64,000 nucleotides of DNA from Verticillium longisporum (GCA_019188255.1 JAETXT010000008.1:2852001-2916000), one strand, 5' to 3'; counted from the stretch's first letter, positions 45,136 through 56,308 are shown. Translations and numbers: made by a program. Notes: generated by a model from the letters alone, not told the origin.

Positions 45136-46824
45136 TCATCGCGAAATACACTCCGCTCCAAACACGCCAGAGCTTCCTAGCCCAAGCCCGCCCAGAGCGT
45201 TGAGGCCCCAGGTCAGCGCAGTGGCCTCCCAGTCCAGGTCTTCCTGGGGAACCTGGTCCCCGGCAATGATGGCCGCGCTTTCGGTGGGCGAAGGGATGTA
45301 GGCACTGTCGGCCACATCGTTTGCCTCCGTCTTGATCTTGCGGGGCCGTCCGCGGCGTTTCGGACCCGGCGTCTCGGCGGCGGGCGACAGGCTCGCCGCA
45401 GATGGCCGCGTGGTACGGCCACTGCTGCGGACAACAACGGCAGACGGCTCATCCATGTCACCAGCAGCGTGAACGGCAGCATCCGCGTCCAGCACTCTGT
45501 TCTTAAAGAATGGTGTCGCGCACGCCAGTATGTCGTTGATGTCCAACGGTCGAACGGCGGCCCAGACAGCCAAGCTGACGCCACTCAGCAGCACGTCCCA
45601 TGCCGCAGCTGCCACCACAGGGTGGTCCGCCGTAGAGCCAAGAATCTTACTGAACGCCATGGTCGTCTGCTCCAGTGTCGAGCGTGTCTCCTTGTCAAAG
45701 GGAAGGAACTTGCTGTGGCGATGGTAGTGGGCATCTGGAGCGTTGTAGATCAGGCCAAGGACGGTTGCCTTGGCTTGCAGGCCAAAAGTAGCCATGGACA
45801 CAAACCGGAAGAGCTCCGTCAAGTCACCGTAGCCAGCGCGAGGGGGCGCATGGACGGTGCCCCATCTGGCTGGCGCAATAGCTGGGATGAGCAGCGGTGC
45901 AAACGTGAGCGCCTTCCCAGCGACTGCCAGCGCAGGGAAGCCAGGGCTGCCTGCCACGGCAGGAACGCAGAAGAGCACACCGAAACTCTGGGGCAGTGCT
46001 GCCATGAGAAGTGCCACGCTCGGCGTCCAACCTGCCGGCTTGGGAGGGAACAGGCGGTTCCGAATCCTGCCGAGTGCCGATGTGGGGGGGCCCTCACCCG
46101 CCGAGACGATCGGCGTGGGTGTCAGAAGCAGCGCAAGATAAAACAAGTTCTGGGCGAAAGACAGGTTGACAAGATGCGCCAGGGCAAGGTACGCCCAGAG
46201 AAACGGGATGTTCCTCCTGCGGCCTTCGATGGACAGCAACAGGCTCCAAGCTATGGTAGCGAGCTCAACCTGCTGACCCCACCAGTAGCGACGCGCCTTC
46301 TCGGCCACGATCTCGAGGGCGTCCAGGTAGACAGGCGTGTCGGTCAGCCACCGGGCAACGTAGACATGGGTCGAGTTGTTGTCATAGGGAAGAATGCCCT
46401 TCTCGCCATATACTCTGTGACAGAAACTTTAGCAGAGAGCAACACGGGTTCAGGGCGGCACTGGCGGCTGACCTGGCGGGAATCTCGAGAGCGCGCTGAT
46501 CGGCCCAGACTTTGTAAGACAGGGTCGCATATCTAGAGGTTGTATAGCCTGCCAGAGCAAGACTTAGGGTCGCGAGGCCTGCGAAAAGCGGTGTGAGGAT
46601 CGACCGTCGCGTGAGCCTTTCTCTCGTTCCTTGGGCTGGCGAGAGCGACGTGTAAGACCGATACAGGCTTCGGGCGACGTATGCTGTCAGGACGGCGACA
46701 CTGGTGGCGTGGCTGCCAACGGCCGCGACCGCGAGATAGCTGGAGTGTTGTCAGGATGGAATTTTACAACTCGAGGCATGCGATCAACATACTCGATGTC
46801 CGGCTCAATGGGTACCGGCGCCAT
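45136..46824 (-). CDS. Hypothetical multi-span membrane protein with AT-hook motif
   Basis: Three exons on the minus strand (46793-46824, 46473-46739, 45136-46414) give 525 residues. The first exon is 32 bp and ends at an ideal GTATGT donor; introns are 53 and 58 bp and the junctions keep frame (DIDYLAVAAV; EIPARVYGEKG). I do not recognise the family. About nine hydrophobic segments are visible: residues 12-35, 53-80, 148-160, 170-200, 225-250, 260-285, 300-320, 365-390 and 500-520. Between the last two is a hydrophilic tail with PKRRGRPRKIK (residues 451-461), a textbook AT-hook core (RGRPRK), preceded by Ser/Thr-rich sequence. YGEKGILPYDNNSTHVYVARW in the first loop looks conserved. If membrane-bound in the nuclear envelope the AT-hook could touch DNA; alternatively it is just a basic patch. 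Confidence 0.72.
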
Positions 46825-48149
46825 TTTGGAGGTGATGAAGTTGACGGTACACAAGAGCAATTGAAGGATGGTGGTGAGAGTGACCCTTCTTATGATCGTG
46901 AATGTGGCAGGATGGTAAATTGAGAGAAGGCTACGGGTCAAGCGTTCGACGCAGCAGACGCGACGACTTACTGTGGCGGCTGTTGTGGGAGCTTGGAACC
47001 GAACAACAGGCAATGACGTGAGGGCGTCATACCTGCTGGCGCTGCTCGTTGAGGCAGGTGTACATGTACGTGACCGACGGGGCGATGATTGGCCGTGAGG
47101 TAAGTATGCCTGCCTACCGATCACCTTAGGCGTTTCGAGGCGTTGAGCTTGATGGGTCTATGGCTTAGGCTGAAGAGTTCTGTCTTGTTTCTTGACCAAC
47201 TTCCATATATGTCTGTTTGAGGTCTTCCTGAAGCATTAGCGACTGAATGCCAAATTATTACTTTTCGTCTCAATCACTCATTGACACCATCCAAACATGG
47301 ACAGTAAAAGGTGGGTATTGGGCAGCTTGAGCACAGGCCAACTATCAAGCTGTCCAGCCGGTTGAACCACGGCAATTCACTTGACCAGACAGTGAGGTCG
47401 GCGCCGAACAGCGAACAGGCAGAGAGAGAGAAAAAAGCCGAGTCTGGGCTAGGCAGGGGCCCGCCAACCCCACTCTGCAGCAGCATAAAAAGATTTCTTG
47501 TCGTCGCTCCTCCTGCGCTTTTCTCTTCTTCTTCATCATCAGTATGGGTTAAAAAACACCGTCATGTGTATTTTAACTTAACGGCGGCTCCGCTATGCGG
47601 CTTGCTGAGGGTTATCCGTTTTCGATGGGTTTTCTTCCGTTCCCGGCCCCCAATACCAAATGTTTCCATTTCTACCTGCCGTGGACGTCTCTCAGTCCAG
47701 GACGCGGGGGTGGTTTCAGACAGACTTTGACTGACGTGCTCGACTGATTGAGCAGTATGCTCGACTGACTGAGCAATTCTTGCGATGAGAAGCCAAGCCA
47801 GTTGAAGGCTGCGGCGTGAATCACTGGTGCTGTGTCCAGATGAGTTCCATCGCTGAAAGACGGCAGGATCCCGGGCCCCTTAGTCATCATTGGTGTCTAC
47901 TTGTGGCCCACGCACGATGTTTGCGTCCCCGCCAAAGAATCCGATGCTGGACATTCGCTGTTTCGCAGTCATACCGTCGGCGATTTACAGACAGAGGTCT
48001 CAGCGCCTCCGAATTGCCAAGTGTGCACACGACCAATCTGGTGGCTTCCTGATAAACTACATGCATTCGAACGGGAGTCGCGGTGTGGTACGAATCTTCG
48101 CACCTGCACGAAGCGTCGTCACGTCCTCCGTTCCCAGAGCACTTCATTT
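46825..48149. other. Intergenic region, no gene seen
   Basis: Upstream of the AT-hook membrane protein and downstream of the MARVEL gene. GAGTGATTGA/CGACTGACTGAG-like short repeats appear at 47730-47775. No gene recognised. Confidence 0.5.
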
Positions 48150-48804
48150 TCAAGGCATGGCCGGCCTTGCCCAGCCTGCACCAGTCCTCCTCCATGCCAA
48201 ATAGCAGAGGAATGCAGTTCCCAGGGCTGTGACGGCACATGCAAACTGGATGGCCTGGTTTGCATATGCCTTCTGACACCGCCGCAAGTCCAGTTTTCGG
48301 GTTCCATGATAGTTCTGAGAACCTGCATTGACGATTGGGCTTTCCCACCAATCTTTCCCTACAACCTCGTCCGAGCTCTCATGCCTCTCGCACTCGATAC
48401 CACCGAGAGCAACGGCATACGCCTGCACGACTGTCAGCACGAACCCCACCATCGGGCATCCGTTCGCACGGCAAGGACACTGACAATGCCGCCGCCAATC
48501 AGGAGCAGACCGCTCATCACGTCGAACACCATGACGACGTTGCTAGGTATCTTGTCGACAAACATGCCAGCCAGCCCCAGGAGCGCCACGACGAGGCCTA
48601 CTGATCCCACGAAGACGGCAAACTGGATCGAGCCAGGCGGGGCCCCGTCAAGTTGCCCCCTCAGAAGGTCGATCGACAGAGCCAGCGCGACGAGGGCGAA
48701 GATGGTCTGTATTCTGTGTTAGCAGGCTGCCCGTCTCTGCAGGAGCTTGTGTCAATGACCTGGAGGATCCAGGCTCCGACCCCAACGTAGCTCGAGATGG
48801 CCAT
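48150..48804 (-). CDS. MARVEL-domain four-span membrane protein (Nce102-like)
   Basis: Three exons on the minus strand (48760-48804, 48485-48706, 48150-48422) give 179 residues; all junctions are phase 0. The predicted protein starts MAISSYVGVGAWILQ and continues TIFALVALALSIDLL (span 1), FAVFVGSVGLVVALLGLAG (span 2), VVMVFDVMSGLLLIGGGIAYA (span 3) and, after a hydrophilic loop of about 50 residues, QAIQFACAVTALGTAFLCYLAW (span 4). That four-span pattern with GQ after span 1 and GGIAYAVAL after span 3 is the fungal MARVEL family, relatives of Nce102, which organise eisosome membrane domains and sense sphingolipids. The short coding exons make it easy to miss. Intron 2 has a less common GTCAGT donor. 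Confidence 0.8.
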
Positions 48805-49614
48805 TTTCGCTAGGTGACATATGACCTGTCCTAGATAGAAGCGCTGGAGAAGTAGGTCGCGGGCAGGAATGCTTAGGACAAGACTTGCACGCCCTTTCCT
48901 GCTGAGAACATAGTCCAGTATCAAGTGGCTAGGATCTTGGGGGGCAAGGCATCTTTATCAAGGCGACATGACCATGGCTATGTTTGCGCGAGATGCCGTG
49001 GTGATACGCTTCACGAACGTGCGCAAACAGAATCCAGCATCAACTCTGCAAACTTTGTGAGTTTCGACCTGTACCACCGTGTGCGGGAAAATGTCGAAAG
49101 TGAAGATGCCGCTTGGTTCATGTCAGTGTGGAGATGTCGTTTTCCCCAGTTCGCGGTTTACACGCGACGGTTTCTTCTTCATGCGTTGGCCCGATTCAAT
49201 AGGGAGGGGCTGTCTGAGCAGCGCGACTGTACATTCGGGCCTGGCCGCAAGATGATAACCCTCGGCCAGTAATGACAGGCCATTGAAAATGATGGGCAGT
49301 TTGCCTCATGTGTCACACGCAAACTTGACACGATGCCCGACAATGTGACGAGTCGAGGAGTGCCCAAGCTCGGGACAGCCATTCTTACAATGAGAGAAAG
49401 CACTCCGCTTGGTCTTATATGCCCAAAGAACTCTTCCGCTGGTGTCATCAGCGAGTGACAACATCTCATCATTGATCATAACACCATTTCTCATTTGGGG
49501 GAATAAGCTACCGCGCACCCACATCTAACCCACGCGCAGCTGGCCCGGAACCTCCGTGCCAGCTCAACACCAGAGTAGTAGCGAAAGAGGGTATCTGCCT
49601 TTTGTTTCCATGTC
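48805..49614. other. Intergenic region, no gene seen
   Basis: Upstream of the MARVEL gene and downstream of glutamine synthetase. Nothing recognised. Confidence 0.5.
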
Positions 49615-51133
49615 TTAGTCCGAAGCGCCGAAGCACGTCTCCATCATAATGTGGGTGATCCTGTAAGGGTCCGAGTTGCTGGCGGGGCGGCGGTCCTCGA
49701 AGTATCCGTAGCCCTTGGCGCCGACCTCGCGGGGGATGCGGATGGAGGCGCCACGGTTGGCGACGCCCCAGCTGAACTGATCGATGGCGCCCGTCTCGTG
49801 GCGGCCCGTCAGGCGCTGGTCGTTGTCCTCGCCGTAGACGGCAATGTGCTCCTTGTGGCGGCCCTCAAGCTTCTTGATCGCGTCCTCGATGTGCTTCATG
49901 CCACCCTGCTCTTGTTAGCCGCATTCTCCCGAGCGGTGGCGCGATGTGAGCTTACCTCTACCCTCATGTCCTTGGTGGAAAAGTTGGTGTGCAGACCGGC
50001 GCCGTTCCAGTCACCGGGAATGGGCTTAGGGTGCAGGGACACCTTGGCACCAAACTCCTCAGAGATGCGCGCAAGGAGGAAACGGGCGAGCCAGAGGTGG
50101 TCACCCACTAATACAGGTCAGCATACACGTCGGAGGGGTGGCAGTGGCAAGCGGCAGGGCAACTCACTCTCAATACCGACGCAGGGGCCGACCTGGAACT
50201 CCCACTGGGCAGGCATGACCTCGGCGTTGGTGCCAGAGATCTTGACACCGGAGTACAGGCAGGCCTTGTAGTGCGCCTCAACAATGTCGCGCTGGACGAC
50301 CTTACCAGCGCCGACACCGCAGTAGTAGGGGCCTTGGGGGGCGGGGAAACCGTTCGAGGGCCAGCTGGCGGGAGGGGGTCAGCTTATGTTACACACTGTT
50401 GCTGGCTGCAAGGTGCTGTCTCACCCAAAAGGACGGTTGCTGAGGTCGAGCAGGGTGTACTCCTGCTCAAGGCCGAACCACGGCTCGAGCGCAGCGTGAG
50501 CCTGCATGGTCTTGGCGCACTCGTAACGGTAGTTGTACTTGTTAGGCGAGCCGTCGGCATCCCAGCACTCGGCGAGGACGAGGATGTAAGGCGTGCCACT
50601 GAAAGGAACGGGGAAGACGGCAACGGGCTTGAGGTAGACGTCAGAGTTGTCACCGGGAGCCTGCTCGGTGGAGGAACCGTCGAAGTTCCAGGTGGGAAGG
50701 TCATCAGGCGTGTACCCCTTCTCCTTCAGCGTCTGTGTCGCGTGACATATGTTAGCAGTCGGAACATCGCGCCGCCCCGCGGCTGACGTGGGCTCTTGTA
50801 GAGTTGCTTACGCGGGACTTGGAACGAGCCTCGCCAGCGGCATCGATCCAGATGTACTCGGCCATGATGCTGCCCTTCTGGTCGAGCTTCAGGTACTTCG
50901 ACAACTGTCATGTCGCGTCAGCATGGCCAGAAATCATGCGCCGGCCTCGATCGTGAGCTCACAGTGTCGGTCCTGGAAATGTTGGAGGAGGGAGTCGCCT
51001 GCGACAACATGTTAGTATCGTGTGCGTGATTCCGGTGGGAAATTGTGGGACGCCGCCGGTCCGGCTCCGGAGATGTGGAGCGCCAGAGCGCGGCAAGCAG
51101 ATGGTGGGGTGAAGGGGGAACAGGTCTCACCAT
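49615..51133 (-). CDS. Glutamine synthetase (eukaryotic type)
   Basis: Seven exons on the minus strand: 51131-51133, 50963-50998, 50812-50904, 50425-50732, 50168-50364, 49956-50107 and 49615-49905, giving 359 residues, the normal fungal size. It makes glutamine from glutamate, ammonia and ATP. Landmarks: [16 protein letters not shown] (residues 59-66), metal-binding Glu in GLEQEYTL (E133, E135), [31 protein letters not shown], and [10 protein letters not shown]. The first coding exon is only the ATG, spliced to [11 protein letters not shown] through ACTAAC branch site and CGCAG acceptor. An in-frame ATG at 51010 ([10 protein letters not shown]) would need no first intron and is the alternative. 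GATA sites upstream fit control by the AreA/NIT2 nitrogen regulator. Confidence 0.97.
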
Positions 51134-51143
51134 TTTTGCGGAT

Positions 51144-51408
51144 TATCGCGATGTTAGCGGGGGGACAATTGTGAAGGAGGAAAGGAGCAGAAATCTATCT
51201 CTGGACCAGAAGGACAGAAAAGTAAAACAATCAGATCGTCGAGAGGAGGGAGAGCTGAGGGGCAAGGGCGGTTTATCTACGAGAACCTCTGTGCTCGTAT
51301 GCTCTGTGTCCTGGGGAAGAGGGAGGTGGGGTGGGTGAAGGGGTGTCGAGCCTGGCAACCTGGATTCCTTGCCAACCTAAAAGCCCAGCCAGTCTTGAGT
51401 TCGAGATA
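51144..51408. promoter_or_regulatory. Cluster of HGATAR sites upstream of glutamine synthetase
   Basis: Four matches to the AreA/NIT2 consensus HGATAR (either strand): CGATAA at 51143-51148, AGATAG at 51195-51200, AGATAA at 51273-51278 (all read on the minus strand), and AGATAA at 51404-51409 (plus). This is several times the chance expectation for 265 bp. The first is only about 10 bp from the start codon and so probably in the leader. Confidence 0.45.
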
Positions 51409-53151
51409 AGGACCCCGAATACCACTTCAGGGGGGGTGGGATTGCCATGCAGGTTGTCAGTGTGCTCCGGTGTACCCCCACCACATCGTTCTCTCACCTG
51501 CCAGCCATCTCGCATGGTCACCTGCGGCCAAGGTCAACATCGCGGTATCAATTTTTGACGATAGCCTCCGTCTGCGACGGGAAGACTCGAGTTTCGCGCG
51601 TCCTCGCACGTTGAGAGGATGGACTGCTGCAGACCTTTTTGCATGACGGCAACGTGCCCGCGAGTCGGACCTTGGTGGCAGAGGTACATTATGGAATGCC
51701 TCTGGCTTGGGAGCACGGCTGGCTTGATTTCCCCAGGTATCATGCCCCCTCCCCAGGTGTCCCATGCTTCTCCCCGTCGTGGATGGCGCCAACGTCGGTC
51801 GGCCTGGTCAAGAGAGCCAATGGAGACTGGCGCATTAGGCTATTTTCCTCCGCCCTGTCTGTATCTGCGCCTGTACTTGTATAGCAGTCTGCGGCTTCGC
51901 GGCCCTGGAGGTATTTTTTTCTCTCTCTTCCTCTCTCGTGGTATCTATTCCGAGAGGATTGGCCCCTCAGTTTCGTCTCGGAACCTGCAGGCCGATGCCG
52001 GCACGCGCGTTTGTGTTTCTCCTGAAAGTGAGATCGGCTTGCTTTTTAAGGTGCGCAGTGGCTGATGTTACACGAATGTCACATTCTAGCTTTTCCCTTC
52101 GCCGCAGTTGTGTCGTAGCCCTCCAGACCAGCCCCAGCGCCAACGTTCGTACGACCTGCTTCAGGTCGATCGCAAATGCGTCGCTCACGATTCGGTGTCT
52201 GTTTCCCGACAAACCCCACGGTGCTGGGTTCTCCAGAGCGGCCCCAGAGTCCGTACATCGTAAGCTCGAACCTCTAGTTCGTGCTGTCCAGGTCATCAGA
52301 GAATTTCATGTCGGTTCCTATTCGCGAGGTTGATCTTATCGTCTGGATGTGATTGGTTGATGCGCGCTTTTTACATAGTTGAAATTGCTCGAGGCGCAGC
52401 CAACCGGGCGTCGCAATCAATCAGCCGTCGGTAGGTTGCCAGGGCTGTGTACCTGCGTCGGTCTGTCGCTTTGTCTCGTCTCCCTGAATGACCTTTGGGG
52501 TCGGTTGGTACCGCCCTTCCATCTCCATCGTGAAAAGCGTGGTCGACTAATCTAGCGAACCATGTCTGTTGATCGACAGATTTCCGGCTTGCTGTCAGGC
52601 GGGTCTGACATCTCCAGCATCTCCTGCCTGCAGCATTGAATGGGTCGACGCGGACTGGGCATGGCCCTGATGTAGGATTCGCCGAGTATGGTCGTGCCAC
52701 CTTGTCCTCGTCCTCGACAATGGCGGGTCACTGAGCACCTCCAATGCACAAGTCCATATCTATGCGATGATCGTGGACAGGGCAGAGCCGAATGAAGCAC
52801 AAGAGAGCAACCACGACCGTAAATGGCTTTGACCCACCACTGCCTTACACAGGACGCACCACAAGATTTCAGAGAGCTGACTCAGCCGCGTCCAGTATTA
52901 CCGGCGAATAGCCGATGCCGCTCTTCCTCTGCGCAAGGGCCATGTCGCGCTGGGGCGCCGAGCCCGAACTTGGCCCAGTTGGCCCAGACGGCGGCCAATT
53001 TTTTTCGACACCTCCCAAATCATCATCATCGGCTCCGACTACAGCCGCGCTACTGGCCTCCTGAATCCCCTCGGGCTCAACACCACATCAACCTCCGTGG
53101 CAGCACGACAAGAAAGTACCCCCACCGTCATCACATCCATCCCTCACAGTC
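51409..53151. promoter_or_regulatory. Divergent promoter region glutamine synthetase / TIM23
   Basis: About 1.7 kb with no gene recognised. More GATA cores occur at 51546 and 51560. The 300 bp before TIM23 is C/T-rich. Confidence 0.45.
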
Positions 53152-53939
53152 ATGTCGTCTCTCTGGAACACTTTTAGCGGACAAAAGTCCTCGCAGAAGG
53201 ACGCGGTCGCTACGTACGCCCCGGCGCAACCCTCCTCGCAGCCCAGATCGACCCTCGAGTCTACGGCCTTCGACCCATCCCAAGGACAAGGCGTCGAGGC
53301 CTTCCTCCAGAGCTCCAGCTTCTCCGATCCCTCTCAACTACACCCTCTGTCCGGTCTCAACAAGGACACTCTCGAATACCTCTCCCTCGAAGACGCCGCC
53401 CTCTCCGATGTCCCAGGCGGCCAGTCCGTCCTTCCTTCGCGCGGCTTCACAGATGATCTCTGCTACGGCGCTGGCGTCACATATCTCACCGCCCTCGGCC
53501 TCGGAGGTGCTTGGGGCCTGCAGGAGGGTTTGAGGCGGTCCGTCAACCAGCCACCCAAGCTGCGCCTGAACTCCGTCCTCAACGCCGTCACCCGCCGTGG
53601 CCCCTTCCTTGGCAACTCCGCCGGCGTTGTCGCCATCACCTACAACTGCTTCAACGGCGCCATCGGGTACTTCAGGGGAAGCACGACGCCGCCAACACCA
53701 TTGCCGCTGGCGCGTTGAGTGGCATGCTCTTCAAGAGCACCCGGGGGCTCCGCCCCATGCTCATCTCTGGTGGTATCGTTGCCGGTGTCGCCGGTGCCTG
53801 GGCTGTACGTGCTTGGTCCCCTCCCTCCCTCTCTTTCTACTCGGACCATGGAATGCTAACAGCTGGGCAGGTCACCCGCAGGACTTTCTTCACGATCCCC
53901 GAGGTCAACGAGCGCGAGCACGAGCACGCCACTCTGTAA
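53152..53939 (+). CDS. TIM23: Tim23, inner-membrane protein translocase channel subunit, with one-base frame break
   Basis: The N-terminal intermembrane-space segment (residues about 1-95) includes FDPSQGQGVEAFLQ and LEYLSLEDAALSD; the Tim17/Tim22/Tim23 membrane domain begins FTDDLCYGAGVTYLTALGLGG, with LGNSAGVVAITYNCFNGAIGYFRG. The frame then breaks in the run GGGG at 53675-53678: one more base (five G) would continue KHDAANTIAAGALSGMLFKS, exactly the Tim23 sequence expected. It is in that second frame that the rest of the gene runs to 53804, a 66-bp intron follows (GTACGT, branch GCTAAC, acceptor GGCAG), and the last exon is 53871-53939. With the base restored the protein is 240 residues. 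Tim23 is essential for presequence import, so this looks like a consensus error. Confidence 0.92.
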
Positions 53940-54173
53940 CAACAATGACGCAACGCCTTGCATCCCAATTTTCTCCTTTACCTTCTGATAATAGACCTTG
54001 AGATCTGTGGCACGAGGTCTTTTTCTCTTTCGAGACCCGCCGAGCGGAGTTGGAGCGAGCCTGAGCCGAGGCACGCCGTGCATGTTTGAGTAGCGGTAGA
54101 CCGAAGTAAAAAAGTGAAAGTCGCGGGGAAACAATTGGGAGCTTTCCTGCGACACGGTGTGGAGGGGGCCAGT
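53940..54173. other. 3' flank of TIM23
   Basis: No feature seen. Confidence 0.4.
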
Positions 54174-55034
54174 TCACTTCACGGAGCATTGCGACGGAAC
54201 GGATCTCTCTCCTCTTTGGGCACAAGGGGGCCATGTGTGCCTGTGACATTTGTATACTATGGTAGAAGGCGGAAGAGCGCTAGAAGAACGCATCGGACGG
54301 TAACAGGCGTTCGGATCCTGCCGTGCAAGGCAGGACGGTCGAAATGACAGACTTTTGTTACCCCAACTGAAGTGAGTGTGTCTCGTGACAGGTGCATATT
54401 CTGGAAAGCTTGGTGGGTTGGGGTGCTTGCTCACATGGAAGTAGATTCTCTTGTTGAAAGACCACACGGTTGCGCTTGTGACTGCCATCTGCCGCCGCAG
54501 ACGAGCATCGACCAGGAGGCGCACCTGGTCTGAGACGAGCTTGACGGGCTTAACGAGCTTGAATTCACATCCCACAACCACTGGTCCATGTTTGGATGAC
54601 ATCTTGCTCACTAGGTTCGGCCAGGTCTTTACTCGCAGTCTCTGCGATATCAACTCTGCCAGTCTCTCCCTCCTCAGTATCACAGTTGATGGCAAAATCG
54701 AACCCAAGCCCCGAGACACCAGTGCTTCGCATTTACTGGAGCAGTTCACGACCAATTCAATGGCCTTTTCACTTATCTTTACTAATTTGGAACCACACAT
54801 GAGCGCTACGATAGCGCCGACTTTGGCAAGTTCATAAAAGACGATTGCTCGAGACACAATCGTGTTAGGAGAAATCTTGCCTTGGCCGAGGAGATACGAT
54901 ACCGGAATGAGTGAATGCTTCCCCCTCATTCCTTCATATGTGGCGCAATGCTTCATTTTGGAAAGCAAGGACGTGAGAAGACCATTGAATGAACAAACTG
55001 AACTCAGGGCTTGGGGGAGCCATGACACAGCCAT
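54174..55034 (-). CDS. Possible hypothetical protein (286 codons)
   Basis: A long uninterrupted frame in a locally less GC-rich stretch. The middle part (ELAKVGAIVALMCGSKLVK, KAIELVVNCSSKC, RRERLAELISQRLRVK, KLVKPVKLVSDQVRLLVD) has amphipathic, Val/Leu/Lys-rich composition that could be a helical protein. The N- and C-terminal parts look less protein-like, so the real gene, if any, may be shorter or spliced. I recognise no family and no signal. The opposite strand also has an open frame (54451-54837). Confidence 0.3.
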   Translation of the reverse strand: MAVSWLPQALSSVCSFNGLLTSLLSKMKHCATYEGMRGKHSLIPVSYLLGQGKISPNTIVSRAIVFYELAKVGAIVALMCGSKLVKISEKAIELVVNCSSKCEALVSRGLGSILPSTVILRRERLAELISQRLRVKTWPNLVSKMSSKHGPVVVGCEFKLVKPVKLVSDQVRLLVDARLRRQMAVTSATVWSFNKRIYFHVSKHPNPPSFPEYAPVTRHTHFSWGNKSLSFRPSCLARQDPNACYRPMRSSSALPPSTIVYKCHRHTWPPCAQRGERSVPSQCSVK

Positions 55035-55562
55035 TGCGGTTCTCGATGGTCAGTGCCGAATAGAATAGCAGCTGTGCGTTCAGACCAACTGTTTCATAAG
55101 GAATCAATCCTTGGCAAGAATGAGATCTACATCATCTCTTAAGCCCAAGACCTTGTCCTGCACACGGCTTAGAATTGTAAAACAAGTGTCGTGAAGGCTT
55201 ACCATGCTCATCGCCAGATGAGTTCTGGGAGGTTCGCAATACTCAGAGTTGGGCGTAGAATATTAAGTACCAAGCTAATCTCGATAAATGGCAAAGGGTA
55301 TGGCAATCCGGAAAGAATACTCGCCTGATGCCTCGCCATAGGGCAGTTCCCCTCCTATATCAATGCTTCAGTCTCCTCAGCCACACTCCAGCGCAGCCCC
55401 CCGCACGAGCGAACGTGCCCAACCTCGAGCACCTACCCTTCCTCCTTGAAATCATCCCCTCTCAACATTTTTGTGCTCTGTTCGAAAGATACAGTGAGAA
55501 CGTCTGATCAGATAAATCGATTTGGACTCGCCAAAGGCCTGCACAGCAACAGAGCAACCAAC
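55035..55562. other. Intergenic region, no gene seen
   Basis: Less GC-rich than its surroundings; nothing recognised. Confidence 0.4.
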
Positions 55563-55959
55563 ATGTGCTTCAAGTTTACAGACATCGCGTACGAGGAAGA
55601 AGCGCCCCCACGGCAATGGCGATACGTGCTTGAGAATGGCCGCTACGTACTCAAACGTGTAGGTGAATGTGTCTTTCTCTTTTTTGTTACATGAGTGCCC
55701 CTTGGATCCTCTTGCTCGATCGAGTCTGTGTCCTCTGCTGTATGGTGGGTTCAAGTGAATATCCGCGGCAACGTCTGAGCAGTGAGGGGATGCCAGAAGG
55801 CTTTGGCTCGTGAGCCTGGACACCTAGAGTTCACCTAGGGTATGTTTTCTGCAGGCTCTGTTGGTGGACAGTAGGAGAAAGGCAGCTTTTGTATTTGCAT
55901 CTTATCAGCACCAGTTGACTTCACTGGCTGCTCTCCTCGCCTTTGAGGGTAGTCTTTGA
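55563..55959 (+). CDS. Possible 66-residue spliced small protein
   Basis: An ATG at 55563 opens MCFKFTDIAYEEEAPPRQW and RYVLENGRYVLKR; a GTAGGT donor at 55659 and a TTTTCTGCAG acceptor ending at 55854 would join it in phase 0 to a 35-codon exon (ALLVDSRRKAAFVFASYQ onward) that ends in TGA at 55957-55959. The first exon has protein-like composition with a Tyr/Trp/Arg pattern. The 196-bp intron is long for this window. It could instead be an upstream reading frame in the leader of the gene at 56309. Confidence 0.28.
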
Positions 55960-56308
55960 GCACTGTAGCCAGTGTGACAGCTGCTTCGGGCTGTACTGGC
56001 TTGGACGTCAGGACCTCCTCTCATGTTGTGAATGGGGCATCTGCTGTGCGGGCACAGACTGGTACTTTGTCGGAGCGATTCGGAGCGACGTCAAGGTAGC
56101 TCGACAGGCTCCGATTTTGAAGCCGCTTTTATCTTGGTTCCAGCAGCAGGTCTCCACGAGATAACTCAAAAGAAACAAACGAATTTCAAAGAGTCTCTTG
56201 TTGAGACTGTTTTGCTTCCAACACCACCACGTGACGTTGCCTTCTTGTCACGCACCTCAAAATCAAGAAGCCTCACACCACCATATCAGACTGGCCACTG
56301 AAGGTCGG

